A stretch of DNA of 64,000 nucleotides from Streptomyces chattanoogensis. GTDB taxonomy: Bacteria > Actinomycetota > Actinomycetes > Streptomycetales > Streptomycetaceae. Under the pieces are notes generated by a model. The model ran no database searches. It was not told the origin of the DNA and saw only the letters and a program-made list of their open reading frames with translations. Each line of letters opens with the position of its first letter. The first letter of the stretch is position 1. The translations under genes and the position numbers were made by a program. Below are positions 44,087 to 52,084 of the stretch, piece by piece. Where the stretch lies: contig NZ_LGKG01000013.1 of assembly GCF_001294335.1 (NCBI RefSeq), positions 186,001 to 250,000 on the forward strand. Direction: 5' to 3'.

Positions 44087-45408
44087 GATGAATACTCTGC
44101 GCCCGGTCCATGAGAACCGTCTGAGAACGCCCTGAGAGTCCCAGCAGAAGTGGGTATGCCCGGTTTGACGTCTCCCCCGGCCTGAAGGTCGGGGGTTCCT
44201 GCCACGGTCGTGTGACCGTCTCGGTGTGTTCCTGCTTCACCGCGCTGTGCCGGGACTTTCGTCCCGGTCTTACCTGCGCTCCGCGAGGCGTTTAGCCTGT
44301 CCGCCCGTCCGGCGGCCAGGGTGTTCTGAGCAGCGTTGTCGTCACGGTCGTGGACGGTCCCGCACTCCCTGCACGTCCATTCCCGCACGTGCAAGGGCTT
44401 CGGGCCGTCCTTGACGCCGCATGTGGAGCAGACCTGGGAGGTCGGCTCGAAGCGTCCGATCTTCCCGAAGTACCGGCCGTGCTTGACCGCCTTGTACGCC
44501 AGCATGCCGACGAACGCCGACCATCCGGCATCGTGCACCGACTTGGCCAGCCGGGTACGGACGAGCCCGGACACCGCGAGGTCTTCCACATACACCGCTT
44601 GGTTGTCGCGAATGATCTGTGTGGAGGCCTTGTGATGCCAGTCCCGACGCCGATCGGCCACCCGGGCGTGCTGCCGCGCGACCTTGATACGAGCCTTGGC
44701 CCGGTTCTTCGATCCTTTCGCCTTACGGGATAACTCCCGCTGCAACCGCTTGAGCTTCTTCTCGGCGCGGCGCAGGAACTTCGGAGAGTGGATGCGGGTG
44801 CCGTCGGAGAGGACGGCGAAGGTGGACAGGCCCAGGTCGATGCCGACTTCGGTGTCCAGGGCGGGCAGGATGTCGGGTTCGGTGTCCACCACGAAGCTCA
44901 GGAAATACCGGCCACAGGAGTCCTGTGTGACGGTCAGAGACGTGGGCGCCGCCGGCAGCGGCCGGGACCACTTGACCTTGATGCCGCCGGCCTTGGCCAC
45001 GAACACCGTGCCGTCGTCCCGTACGGAGAACGCGTTGGTAGTCAGGCGGATGGACTGGCGGGTGTCCTTCTTCGACTTGTATCGGGGCGGCGCGACCTTT
45101 GGTCCCCTGCGCTTGCCCTTGAGGGAGTCGAAGAAGTTCTTGTAGCCGGCATCCAGGTCCCGCAAGGACTGTTGCAGGACGACCGCCGACACCTCGGCGA
45201 GCCAGGCACGTTCCTCCGTCCGCTTGGCCTGGGTGATACGGAGCCGGGATAAGTCCGCCGACTTCACATACGGCAGCCCGGCCGCGTGCGCTTCCCTGCG
45301 GTCGCGCAGGCAGTCGTTCCACACCACACGAGCGCACCCGAACGCACGCGCCAGCGCACGACGCTGGGAGGCGTCCGGGTAAGCCCGGTAGGAGTAGCGC
45401 AGCTGCAT
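44083..45408 (-). CDS. tnpB: TnpB (IS605 OrfB) nuclease, apparently intact
   Basis: 441 residues from the ATG at 45408 (MQLRYSYRAYPDASQRRALA); an upstream start at 45468 would add 20 atypical residues. All three RuvC acidic residues are present: VGIDLGLSTFAVLSDG, VYVEDLAVSG and HDRDDNAAQN. The zinc finger reads CSTCG...CRECG. In the element model, the frame leaves the element at about 44165 and continues for ~27 codons through host DNA, ending in overlap with the protease start. No tnpA is next to it, so this is an IS1341-type unit. The TnpB probably acts as an RNA-guided nuclease that maintains the element. Confidence 0.92.
   Translation of the reverse strand: MQLRYSYRAYPDASQRRALARAFGCARVVWNDCLRDRREAHAAGLPYVKSADLSRLRITQAKRTEERAWLAEVSAVVLQQSLRDLDAGYKNFFDSLKGKRRGPKVAPPRYKSKKDTRQSIRLTTNAFSVRDDGTVFVAKAGGIKVKWSRPLPAAPTSLTVTQDSCGRYFLSFVVDTEPDILPALDTEVGIDLGLSTFAVLSDGTRIHSPKFLRRAEKKLKRLQRELSRKAKGSKNRAKARIKVARQHARVADRRRDWHHKASTQIIRDNQAVYVEDLAVSGLVRTRLAKSVHDAGWSAFVGMLAYKAVKHGRYFGKIGRFEPTSQVCSTCGVKDGPKPLHVREWTCRECGTVHDRDDNAAQNTLAAGRADRLNASRSAGKTGTKVPAQRGEAGTHRDGHTTVAGTPDLQAGGDVKPGIPTSAGTLRAFSDGSHGPGAEYSS
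44111..44138 (-). promoter_or_regulatory. Three 11-bp direct repeats upstream of protease gene
   Basis: On the plus strand TGAGAA (44111), TGAGAA (44122) and TGAGAG (44133) recur at exact 11-bp intervals. On the coding strand they read CTCTCA/TTCTCA/TTCTCA. The 11-bp period is that of OmpR-family response-regulator sites. The repeats lie 25-52 bp upstream of the protease ATG and within ~30 bp of the proposed insertion-element end. Confidence 0.6.
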
Positions 45409-45540
45409 GGCCAACAAGCTATCCGAGGCCACTGACAACGCTCCCGACCAGAACGAACGCTCACGCAACAGTGCAGGTCAGAGCAGTCTGAGAAGCATTT
45501 ATCCCCGGCGTGAACGCCGGGGCCTTCTGCAAGAACCCCG
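44165..45540 (-). mobile_element. tnpB-only IS200/IS605 (IS1341-type) element
   Basis: In the tnpB orientation the left end is preceded by TTAC (minus strand, 45541-45544) and the right end finishes with TCAA (44165-44168). These match the left and right cleavage tetranucleotides of IS608. Subterminal hairpins are CCCCGGCG-TTCA-CGCCGGGG (45503-45522) and CCCCCGACC-TTCA-GGCCGGGGG (44174-44195). Both have TTCA loops, as does the left hairpin of the first element. The element is about 1.38 kb and sits between the LacI gene and the protease gene. Confidence 0.75.
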
Positions 45541-45561
45541 GTAAGGAACCCGGCGGTCCGG

Positions 45562-46587
45562 TCAGGCGTCGCAGCCGCAGGACCGCCGTACGACCAGCCG
45601 CGACGGGAACTGCCGCAGCCGCTCACGGCGGGAGCCGACGATCCGCAGGCCGTCGTCCAGGACGAGGTCCACCGCCGCCCGCGCCATCGCCTGGCGGTCC
45701 GAGGCGACGGTGGTCAGCGGGGGATCGGTCAGCCCGGCTTCCTTCACGTCGTCGAAGCCCGCGACGGCCAGCCCGCCCGGCACATCGATCCGCAGCTCCC
45801 GGGCGGCCCGCAGCACGCCGATCGCCTGGTCGTCGGTGGCGCACATGATCGCCGGCGGCCGCTGCGGGCTTGCCAGCAGCTTCAGGGCGACCTGGTAGGC
45901 GTCGTAGCGGTTGTACGCCGCCTGGAAATAGCGGCCCTCCGGCGACTTCCCGGACTCCAGCATGGCCCGCCGCCAGCCCTCGACGTGGTCGGTGACCGGG
46001 TCGCCGGACTTCGGGGTCTCCTCCGTAGCGCCGAGGAAGGCGACGTACGGATGGCCGTGCTCGAGCAGATGCCGGGTCGCCAGCTGCGCGCCCCAGATGT
46101 CGTCCGTCATCACGGCCACGTCGTCGATGGCATCCGGGCGCCGGTGCAGCAGCACCACCCGGGCGTCCCAGGCGTCGATCTCGGCGGCGGCGTGCTCGCT
46201 CGGGCCCTGGCTGATCAGGATCAGCCCGGACACCCGCATCCCGAGGAACGCGCGAAGGTAGTGCACCTCGCGCTCGTCGAGATAGTTGGCGTTCCCGACC
46301 AGCACCATCTTTCCGCGCTCGGCGGCAGCCTGCTCCACGGCATGGGCCATCTCCGCGAAGAACGGCTGCCGGGTGTCCGGCACGATCAGGCCTATGAGGT
46401 CGGTGCGGCGGGACGCCATCGCCTGCGCGACCCGGTCCGGCCGGTAGCCGAGCTCCTTGATCGCGGCGAGTACCCGCTCGCGCGTGGCCGGGGCGACCGG
46501 CCTTGGTCCGTTGTTGATGACGTAACTGACGACGGCGGTGGACGTACCCGCCAGTCTTGCCACATCATCCCGCGTCACCTTGGCCAC
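45562..46587 (-). CDS. LacI-family transcriptional regulator
   Basis: 341 residues. N-terminal HTH and hinge: [40 protein letters not shown]. Periplasmic-binding-like effector domain follows ([19 protein letters not shown] ... [16 protein letters not shown]). The end SCGCDA is a cysteine pair seen in some LacI proteins. It lies between glnR and the inserted element, the place of SCO4158 in S. coelicolor from memory. Effector unknown. Confidence 0.92.
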   Translation of the reverse strand: MAKVTRDDVARLAGTSTAVVSYVINNGPRPVAPATRERVLAAIKELGYRPDRVAQAMASRRTDLIGLIVPDTRQPFFAEMAHAVEQAAAERGKMVLVGNANYLDEREVHYLRAFLGMRVSGLILISQGPSEHAAAEIDAWDARVVLLHRRPDAIDDVAVMTDDIWGAQLATRHLLEHGHPYVAFLGATEETPKSGDPVTDHVEGWRRAMLESGKSPEGRYFQAAYNRYDAYQVALKLLASPQRPPAIMCATDDQAIGVLRAARELRIDVPGGLAVAGFDDVKEAGLTDPPLTTVASDRQAMARAAVDLVLDDGLRIVGSRRERLRQFPSRLVVRRSCGCDA

Positions 46588-46611
46588 GCGCGGCAGTCTA
46601 CGCGGGTGGTC

Positions 46612-47436
46612 CTACCGGGAGGCAGGCCCGCGGGTCACGGTTTCGGCAGGTGCCGCGGCGGCCTTCCCGGAGCCGCCGCCGTCCCGCGGCGTCCCCCGGT
46701 CGTCCGAGGCCGCCTTCGCGGCGCCGTCGGCGGCCTTCGCCCGGTCCTCCGCCGCCCGCTCCGCCTTCTCCGGCGTCACAAAGCGGTAGCCGACGTTACG
46801 GACCGTACCGATCAGCGACTCGTGCTCGGGGCCGAGCTTCGCGCGCAGCCGCCGTACATGCACATCGACCGTCCGCGTACCGCCGAAGTAGTCATAGCCC
46901 CACACCTCCTGCAGGAGCTGGGCGCGGGTGAAGACCCGGCCCGGGTGCTGCGCCAGATACTTCAGCAGCTCGAACTCCTTGAAGGTCAGATCCAGTATCC
47001 GGCCCTTGAGCTTGGCGCTGTAGGTGGCCTCGTCGACCGAGAGATCGCCGTTGCGGATCTCCATGGGGCCGTCGTCGGTGGTGATCTGCTGGCGGCCCAT
47101 CGCCAGCCGGAGGCGCGCCTCCACCTCGGCGGGGCCCGCCGTGTCCAGCAGGACGTCGTCGATGCCCCAGTCGGCGGTGACGGCGGCCAGTCCGCCCTCG
47201 GTCACCACCAGCACCAGCGGGCAGCCGGGTCCGGTGGACCGCAGCAGCTGGCACAGGGACCGGACATGCGGAAGATCGCGGCGGCCGTCGATCAGTATGA
47301 CGTCGGCGCCGGGGGTGTCGATCAGGGCCGGGCCCTCGGCGGGGGCCACCCGCACGCTGTGCAGCAGCAGGCCGAGCGCCGGGAGCACCTCGGTCGACGG
47401 CTGGAGTGCATTGGTCAGCAGCAGAAGCGAACTCAC
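46612..47436 (-). CDS. glnR: GlnR, global nitrogen-response regulator
   Basis: 274-residue orphan OmpR-type regulator of nitrogen assimilation (glnA, amtB, nir and others). The N-terminal pseudo-receiver [20 protein letters not shown] is diagnostic and carries D50 (VILIDGRRD) without the full acidic pocket. The C-terminal winged helix contains [25 protein letters not shown]. An Ala/Lys/Gly-rich tail follows. GTG start at 47436 overlaps the TGA of a 26-codon upstream ORF. No strong ribosome site of its own is visible. Confidence 0.97.
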   Translation of the reverse strand: MSSLLLLTNALQPSTEVLPALGLLLHSVRVAPAEGPALIDTPGADVILIDGRRDLPHVRSLCQLLRSTGPGCPLVLVVTEGGLAAVTADWGIDDVLLDTAGPAEVEARLRLAMGRQQITTDDGPMEIRNGDLSVDEATYSAKLKGRILDLTFKEFELLKYLAQHPGRVFTRAQLLQEVWGYDYFGGTRTVDVHVRRLRAKLGPEHESLIGTVRNVGYRFVTPEKAERAAEDRAKAADGAAKAASDDRGTPRDGGGSGKAAAAPAETVTRGPASR

Positions 47437-47513
47437 TTCCGACCACCTACCCGGTTTTCGGCGTGCTTCACCCTGTGCGGCTGCTCACGGTCCTGCCTGC
47501 TTCGCTTGCCCAT
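47433..47513 (-). CDS. Upstream ORF of 26 codons overlapping the glnR start
   Basis: ATG at 47513 with a strong AGGAGG (47525-47530, 11 nt before the ATG). It encodes a 26-residue highly basic peptide (starts [14 protein letters not shown], ends GGRK) whose TGA overlaps the glnR GTG as GTGA. The strong ribosome site belongs to this ORF and not to glnR, which suggests translational coupling or attenuation of glnR. It could instead be chance. Confidence 0.5.
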   Translation of the reverse strand: MGKRSRQDREQPHRVKHAENRVGGRK

Positions 47514-47694
47514 GACGTCTGGTTCCTCCTCGGTCCCTGCGACGGGGGCACCACCCGGCCGGGGCCGGGGGAGTCTGCGGCACTGCTTCGTACGGATGCT
47601 CTCGGTTCACCAGTCGCGCGGCTCGTGACTGAAAGCACAAAAGGACCCGGGGGCTACGCTGCCCGGATCCTTCTTGCCCAGCAGAATAGCTCAC

Positions 47695-48594
47695 ATGAGT
47701 TCCGGACCCGAGGCCGATTTTGCGCGTTCTTGTGTTCCGTCGATCACTTCGAGTGGTCATCGGGCGGCACTGTTGACGGAGGACGGCGTCCGGATCGAGG
47801 CCGCGTACACCCCGCGCAGGCCCATGATTCCGGGCCCGGCGCCGCATACCCGCGCCGCCCGCGACGGGCTGGCCATCGTCCTCGCACACGGCTTCACCGG
47901 TGCCCTCGAACGGCCCGCACTCCGTCGCGCCGCCGCGGCGTTTTCCCAGCATGCGGACGTGATCTCGTTCTCGTTCCGCGGTCACGGGGGCTCCGGCGGC
48001 CGGTCCACCGTCGGCGACCGTGAGGTCCTCGACCTCGCCGCCGCGGTCCGGTGGGCCCGCTCGCTGGGCCACCGCCGGGTCGCCACCGTCGGCTTCTCCA
48101 TGGGCGGCTCGGTCGTCCTGCGGCATGCGGCTCTCTACGGCCGTCCGGCACCGCTTCACGGCCAGGGGGCGCACGAGGAGCGCACGGGTGCGTACGCCGA
48201 CACGGTCGTCTCGGTCAGCGCCCCGGCCCGCTGGTACTACCGCGGCACCGCCCCGATGCGGCGCGTCCACTGGGCCGTCACCCGCCCCGCCGGCCGCCTC
48301 GTCTCCCGCCTCGGCCTGCGCACCCGCATCCATTCCGAGGACTGGGACCCGGTCCCCCTCTCCCCCACCGAGGCCGCCCCCCTCATCTCCCCCACCCCCC
48401 TCCTCCTCGTCCACGGAGACCGCGACCCGTATTTCCCGCTGGACCACCCCCGGATGCTGATGTCCGCCGCCGACCCCTCGTCCACGGAGCTGTGGATCGA
48501 GCCGGGCTTCGGTCATGCGGAGAACGCGGCGGACGGGGAACTGCTGGCCCGGATCGCGGGATGGATCACCCGGCAGGCCGCTCCAGCACGCTGA
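47695..48594 (+). CDS. Alpha/beta hydrolase
   Basis: 299 residues. The HGFTG oxyanion region, nucleophile elbow GFSMGGSVV, Asp in VHGDRDPYFP and His in PGFGHAENA are visible. Divergent from glnR. ATG at 47695 (an earlier in-frame start at 47674 adds 7 residues). The 3' end overlaps the convergent oxidoreductase gene by 29 bp. Substrate unknown; orthologues sit beside glnR in Streptomyces. Confidence 0.87.
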   Translation: MSSGPEADFARSCVPSITSSGHRAALLTEDGVRIEAAYTPRRPMIPGPAPHTRAARDGLAIVLAHGFTGALERPALRRAAAAFSQHADVISFSFRGHGGSGGRSTVGDREVLDLAAAVRWARSLGHRRVATVGFSMGGSVVLRHAALYGRPAPLHGQGAHEERTGAYADTVVSVSAPARWYYRGTAPMRRVHWAVTRPAGRLVSRLGLRTRIHSEDWDPVPLSPTEAAPLISPTPLLLVHGDRDPYFPLDHPRMLMSAADPSSTELWIEPGFGHAENAADGELLARIAGWITRQAAPAR

Positions 48595-49462
48595 TCAGGC
48601 CGGTGAAGCTCCCCTCGCCGTGCCCCGCGGCCACGCCCCGGTGGAAGAAGGAGGCGAGCGCGGCGGGCACCTCCGTGTCCAGGCCCGCGTCCTTCAGGGT
48701 GTGCACCACGTGGTCGGCGCTGGCCGCGTCCATGGCCAGCCGGTCCGCCCCGGTGTTGTGCCGGTCCACGTCCAGCCGCGCGCCCATCTCGCCGATGAAG
48801 TACGAGACATCGGCCGCCTTCAGGGCGTGCGGCCGGAACTCCTCGGCCGTGATGCCGTTCGCCCGCATCAGCGCGACGGCGTGGAGATAGCCGGTCATGG
48901 ACGACCAGAACATGGCCATCAGTGCCTGGTAGTAGACCTGGGCGAGGCCCGGATCCGTACCGCGGTAGTCGGCGGCGGTGAGCACCTCCAGGGCGGCCCG
49001 GTGGGTCTCGAACACCTCCCGGGGTCCGCTGTAGAAGGTCGCGGCGCCCTCCTGCCCGATGAGCGGCGGCGGGACCTGCACGCCTCCGGTGAGGTAGCGG
49101 GCGCCGTGCCCGTCCGCCCACTGCGCGGCGGCGCGGGCCTTCTCCGGGGTGTCGGAGGTGAGGTTGACCAGGACCCGGCCGGCCAGCGCGGCGGTGGCGC
49201 CGTCGAGCACGGCGTGGCACGCGTCGTAGTCGGTCAGGCTCAGCACCACCAGCTCGTTGGCCGCCAGCGCCTCGGCCGGTGTCGCGGCCCGTACCGCCCC
49301 CTGGGCCACCAGCTCGTCCGCCTTGGCCGTGGTGCGGTTCCACACGGTGACGGCGTACCCGGCCTTCAGATATGCGGCGGCCATGGCCCGCCCCATGGGA
49401 CCGAGTCCGATGACCGTCACCGCCTGCTTGTTCGTGTTGTTCGTGTTGCTCGCGTGGCTCAT
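48566..49462 (-). CDS. Imine-reductase-like NAD(P)-dependent oxidoreductase
   Basis: 298 residues of the beta-hydroxyacid dehydrogenase / imine reductase group. The Rossmann motif is VIGLGPMGRAMAAAYLKAG followed by VTVWNRTTAKA, with Arg and Thr favouring NADPH. The C-terminal helical domain includes QALMAMFWSSMTGYLHAVAL and ends before a Gly-rich tail. Divergent from a TetR gene with shared operator palindromes. Some homologues reduce cyclic imines; the natural substrate is unknown. Confidence 0.85.
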   Translation of the reverse strand: MSHASNTNNTNKQAVTVIGLGPMGRAMAAAYLKAGYAVTVWNRTTAKADELVAQGAVRAATPAEALAANELVVLSLTDYDACHAVLDGATAALAGRVLVNLTSDTPEKARAAAQWADGHGARYLTGGVQVPPPLIGQEGAATFYSGPREVFETHRAALEVLTAADYRGTDPGLAQVYYQALMAMFWSSMTGYLHAVALMRANGITAEEFRPHALKAADVSYFIGEMGARLDVDRHNTGADRLAMDAASADHVVHTLKDAGLDTEVPAALASFFHRGVAAGHGEGSFTGLISVLERPAG

Positions 49463-49493
49463 GAATACCCCTCCCGGAGTGACTGGACGTCAC

Positions 49494-49555
49494 TAGAACG
49501 AACGCTCTATCCAGAGCTGGGGTGAACCTAGCACAGCACTGGAACGATCGCTCTA
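49494..49555. promoter_or_regulatory. Two 16-bp TetR operators
   Basis: TAGAACGAACGCTCTA (49494-49509) and TGGAACGATCGCTCTA (49540-49555) are near-identical dyads (GAACGNNCG core) 46 bp apart between the oxidoreductase gene and the TetR gene. Confidence 0.8.
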
Positions 49556-49573
49556 CTCAATTAGGGTGAGGGA

Positions 49574-50173
49574 ATGCAGAAGACCCAGGACGACCGGGCC
49601 GGCGACGCGCGCGGCACCCGCGACCGCATCCTCGAAACCGCCGCCCGGCTGCTCCAGCACCAGGGCTACGAGGGCACCGGCATCAAGCAGATCGCCCGCG
49701 AGGCCAGGGCCACCCTGGGCTCCGTGTACCACTTCTTCCCCGGCGGGAAGCAGGAGTTGGCGATTGCGGCGATCCAGCACAGCGACCGGGAGTTCGCCGA
49801 AATGCTGCGCGCGGCCCTCGCCGTCAAGGAGGACCCGGCCGAGGCGGTCCCCGCCGTGTTCGACGCCCTCGCCGACGCGCTGCGCGCCTCCGACTGGGCC
49901 GACGGCTGCCCGGTCACCACCACCGCCCTGGAGACCTCCGGGACCAGCCCCGAGATCCAGCGCGTCTGCGCCGCGGCCTTCCAGAGCTGGCAGGCCGCCG
50001 TCCACGACAAGCTGCGCGCCTCCGGCATCCCCGACCCGGATGCCCGCGAACTGGCCGCCACCGTCGTCAACACCCTGGGCGGCGCCGAGGTCAGCGCCCA
50101 GGTGCTGCGCGACGACGAGCCGCTGCGGGTTGCCGGGCGACACCTGGCGCGACTGATCCGCAGCTATCGCTGA
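49574..50173 (+). CDS. TetR family regulator (LmrA/YxaF-like)
   Basis: 199 residues. HTH: GTRDRILETAARLLQHQGYEGTGIKQIAREARATLGSVYHFFPGGKQEL. The C-terminal domain (AIQHSDREFAEMLRAAL ... GCPVTTTALETS) is that of the LmrA/YxaF subgroup. It probably represses itself and the divergent oxidoreductase. ATG at 49574. Its 3' side borders the broken end of an ABC transporter gene. Confidence 0.9.
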   Translation: MQKTQDDRAGDARGTRDRILETAARLLQHQGYEGTGIKQIAREARATLGSVYHFFPGGKQELAIAAIQHSDREFAEMLRAALAVKEDPAEAVPAVFDALADALRASDWADGCPVTTTALETSGTSPEIQRVCAAAFQSWQAAVHDKLRASGIPDPDARELAATVVNTLGGAEVSAQVLRDDEPLRVAGRHLARLIRSYR

Positions 50174-50317
50174 ACCCTCCGCTGCCGGTCCGCTGCGCTT
50201 TGCCTGGGCCGTACGTTTTCGGCTGTCCCGCCGTGGGGGTTTCTCTGGTGCGCCTGCGGCGGGCGGGGGTTGGTTGTCGGCCGCGGTGCCGGCCCTCCGG
50301 ACTCCGTCCTGCGGTCC
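50174..50317. other. Unmatched DNA at the broken end of an ABC gene
   Basis: This stretch replaces the missing 3' end of the ABC half-transporter. It contains G-runs and inverted GC-rich blocks (for example GCCTGCGGCGGGCGGGGG and CGGCCGCGGTGCCGGCC) but no gene. It may be remnant mobile or filler DNA from the event that brought in the TetR/oxidoreductase pair. Confidence 0.5.
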
Positions 50318-52084
50318 CGAGCTGGTGGCCTCGTCCAGGACGAGGATGGCGGGTTCGGCGAGGAAGGCGCGGGCGATGGTGATCAGCTGCTTCTCGCCCA
50401 CGGAGACATTGCCGCCCTCTTCGTCGATGACGGTGTCGTAGCCCTCGGGGAGGGTGCGGACGAAGCGGTCGACGTGGGTGGCCTTGGCGGCCTCGATGAC
50501 CTTGTCGAGGGAGGTGCCTTCGGGGGCGCCGTAGGCGATGTTCTCCGCGATGGTGCCGCCGAAGAGCCAGGTGTCCTGGAGGACCATGCCGATGTTGGCG
50601 CGGAGTTCCTCGCGGGACATGGCGGCGATGTCGACGCCGTCGAGGGTGATCCGGCCGCCGCGGACCTCGTAGAACCGCATCAGGAGGTTGACCAGGGTGG
50701 TCTTGCCGGCGCCGGTGGGGCCGACGATGGCGACGGTCTGGCCGGGGTGGACGGCCAGCGAGAGGTCCTCGATCAGGGGCTTGTCGGCGGAGTAGGAGAA
50801 GGAGACCGACTCGAAGGCGACCCGGCCGGTGATGTGCTCGGGGCGGGCCGGGAGCTCGGCGTCGGGGTCCTGCTCCTCGGCGTCGAGGAGTTCGAAGACC
50901 CGCTCGGCGGAGGCGACGCCGGACTGGACGAGGTTGGCCATGGAGGCGACCTGGGTCAGCGGCTGGCTGAACTGGCGGCTGTACTGGATGAAGGCCTGGA
51001 CGTCACCGATGGACAGGGCACCGGCGGAGATCCGCAGGCCGCCGACCACCGCCACCAGGACGTAGTTGAGGTTCCCGATGAACATCATCGCGGGCTGGAT
51101 GATCCCGGAGATGAACTGGGCCTTGAACCCGGCGGCGTAGAGCGCGTCGTTCTGCTCGCGGAAGAGCTCGGCGGATTCCCGCTGACGGCCGAAGACCTTC
51201 ACCAGGGAGTGGCCGGTGTACATCTCCTCGATGTGCGCATTGAGCTTGCCGGTCGTCTTCCACTGCTGGACGAACTGCGGCTGGGCGCGCTTGCCGACCT
51301 TGGCGGCCACCAGGACGGAGAGCGGGACGGTGAGCAGCGCGACCAGCGCCAGCAGCGGCGAGATCCAGAACATCATGGCCAGGACGCCGACGATGGTCAG
51401 CAGCGACGTCACGATCTGACTGAGGGTCTGCTGCAGCGTCTGCTGGATGTTGTCGATGTCGTTGGTGGCCCGGGAGAGCACCTCGCCGCGCTGCTGCTTG
51501 TCGAAGTAGCTCAGCGGCAGCCGGGCGAGCTTTTCCTCCACCTGCTCGCGCATCCGGAAGACCGTCTGCTGGACGACGCGGGTGGCGATCCGGGCCTGGA
51601 CGAAGCCGAAGAAGGAGGCCACGGCGTAGAGCACCGCGGTCCACAGGAGGACCGTGCCCACTGCACCGAAGTCGATGCCGTGGCCGGGGACGACCGGCAT
51701 CGCGTCGAGCATGTCGGCGAGCCCGCCCTGGCCGTGCGCCCGCAGCTGCGCCGCGGCCTGGGCCTTGGTGATCCCCTCGGGCAGCCGGCGGCCGACGATG
51801 CCGGCCATGACCAGGTCGGTGGCGTGCCCGAGGACCTTGGGTGCGACCACGGTCAGCGCCACGCTCGCCACGCCGAGCAGCAGCCCGACGGCCATCACGC
51901 CGCGTTCGGGTCTCATCTGGCGCAGCAGCCGCTTGCCGGAGCCCTTGAAGTCCATCGACTTCTCGGTGGGCTGACCGCCCATCATCCGGGCGGGCCCGGC
52001 CATCGGGGCGGGTCCGCGCCGGGGCGCGGACTTCGGCGCCTCCTGGTCCTCGGGCGCGGCCGCCTTTCTGTCCGCGGTGGTCAC
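50318..52084 (-). pseudogene. ABC exporter half-transporter (catalytic half), 3'-truncated
   Basis: GTG start at 52084 overlaps the upstream partner's TGA. The transmembrane domain and most of the ATPase domain are normal: Walker A GPTGAGKTT, Q-loop VLQDTWLFGG, non-canonical signature NVSVGEKQ, Walker B ILVLDEATSS with the catalytic Glu. Homology stops right after DEATSS at about 50318. The D-loop, H-loop histidine and ~85 C-terminal residues are gone. The frame reads on for 254 unrelated codons, antisense to the TetR gene, to a stop at 49553. The partner carries the degenerate residues, so the pair probably lost its only competent ATP site. Confidence 0.85.

Noticed and set aside
49553..50317. 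C-terminal 254 codons of the truncated ABC gene as a genuine domain
   Set aside because: The sequence is antisense of the TetR gene and filler DNA; it looks like read-through and not a fused domain.
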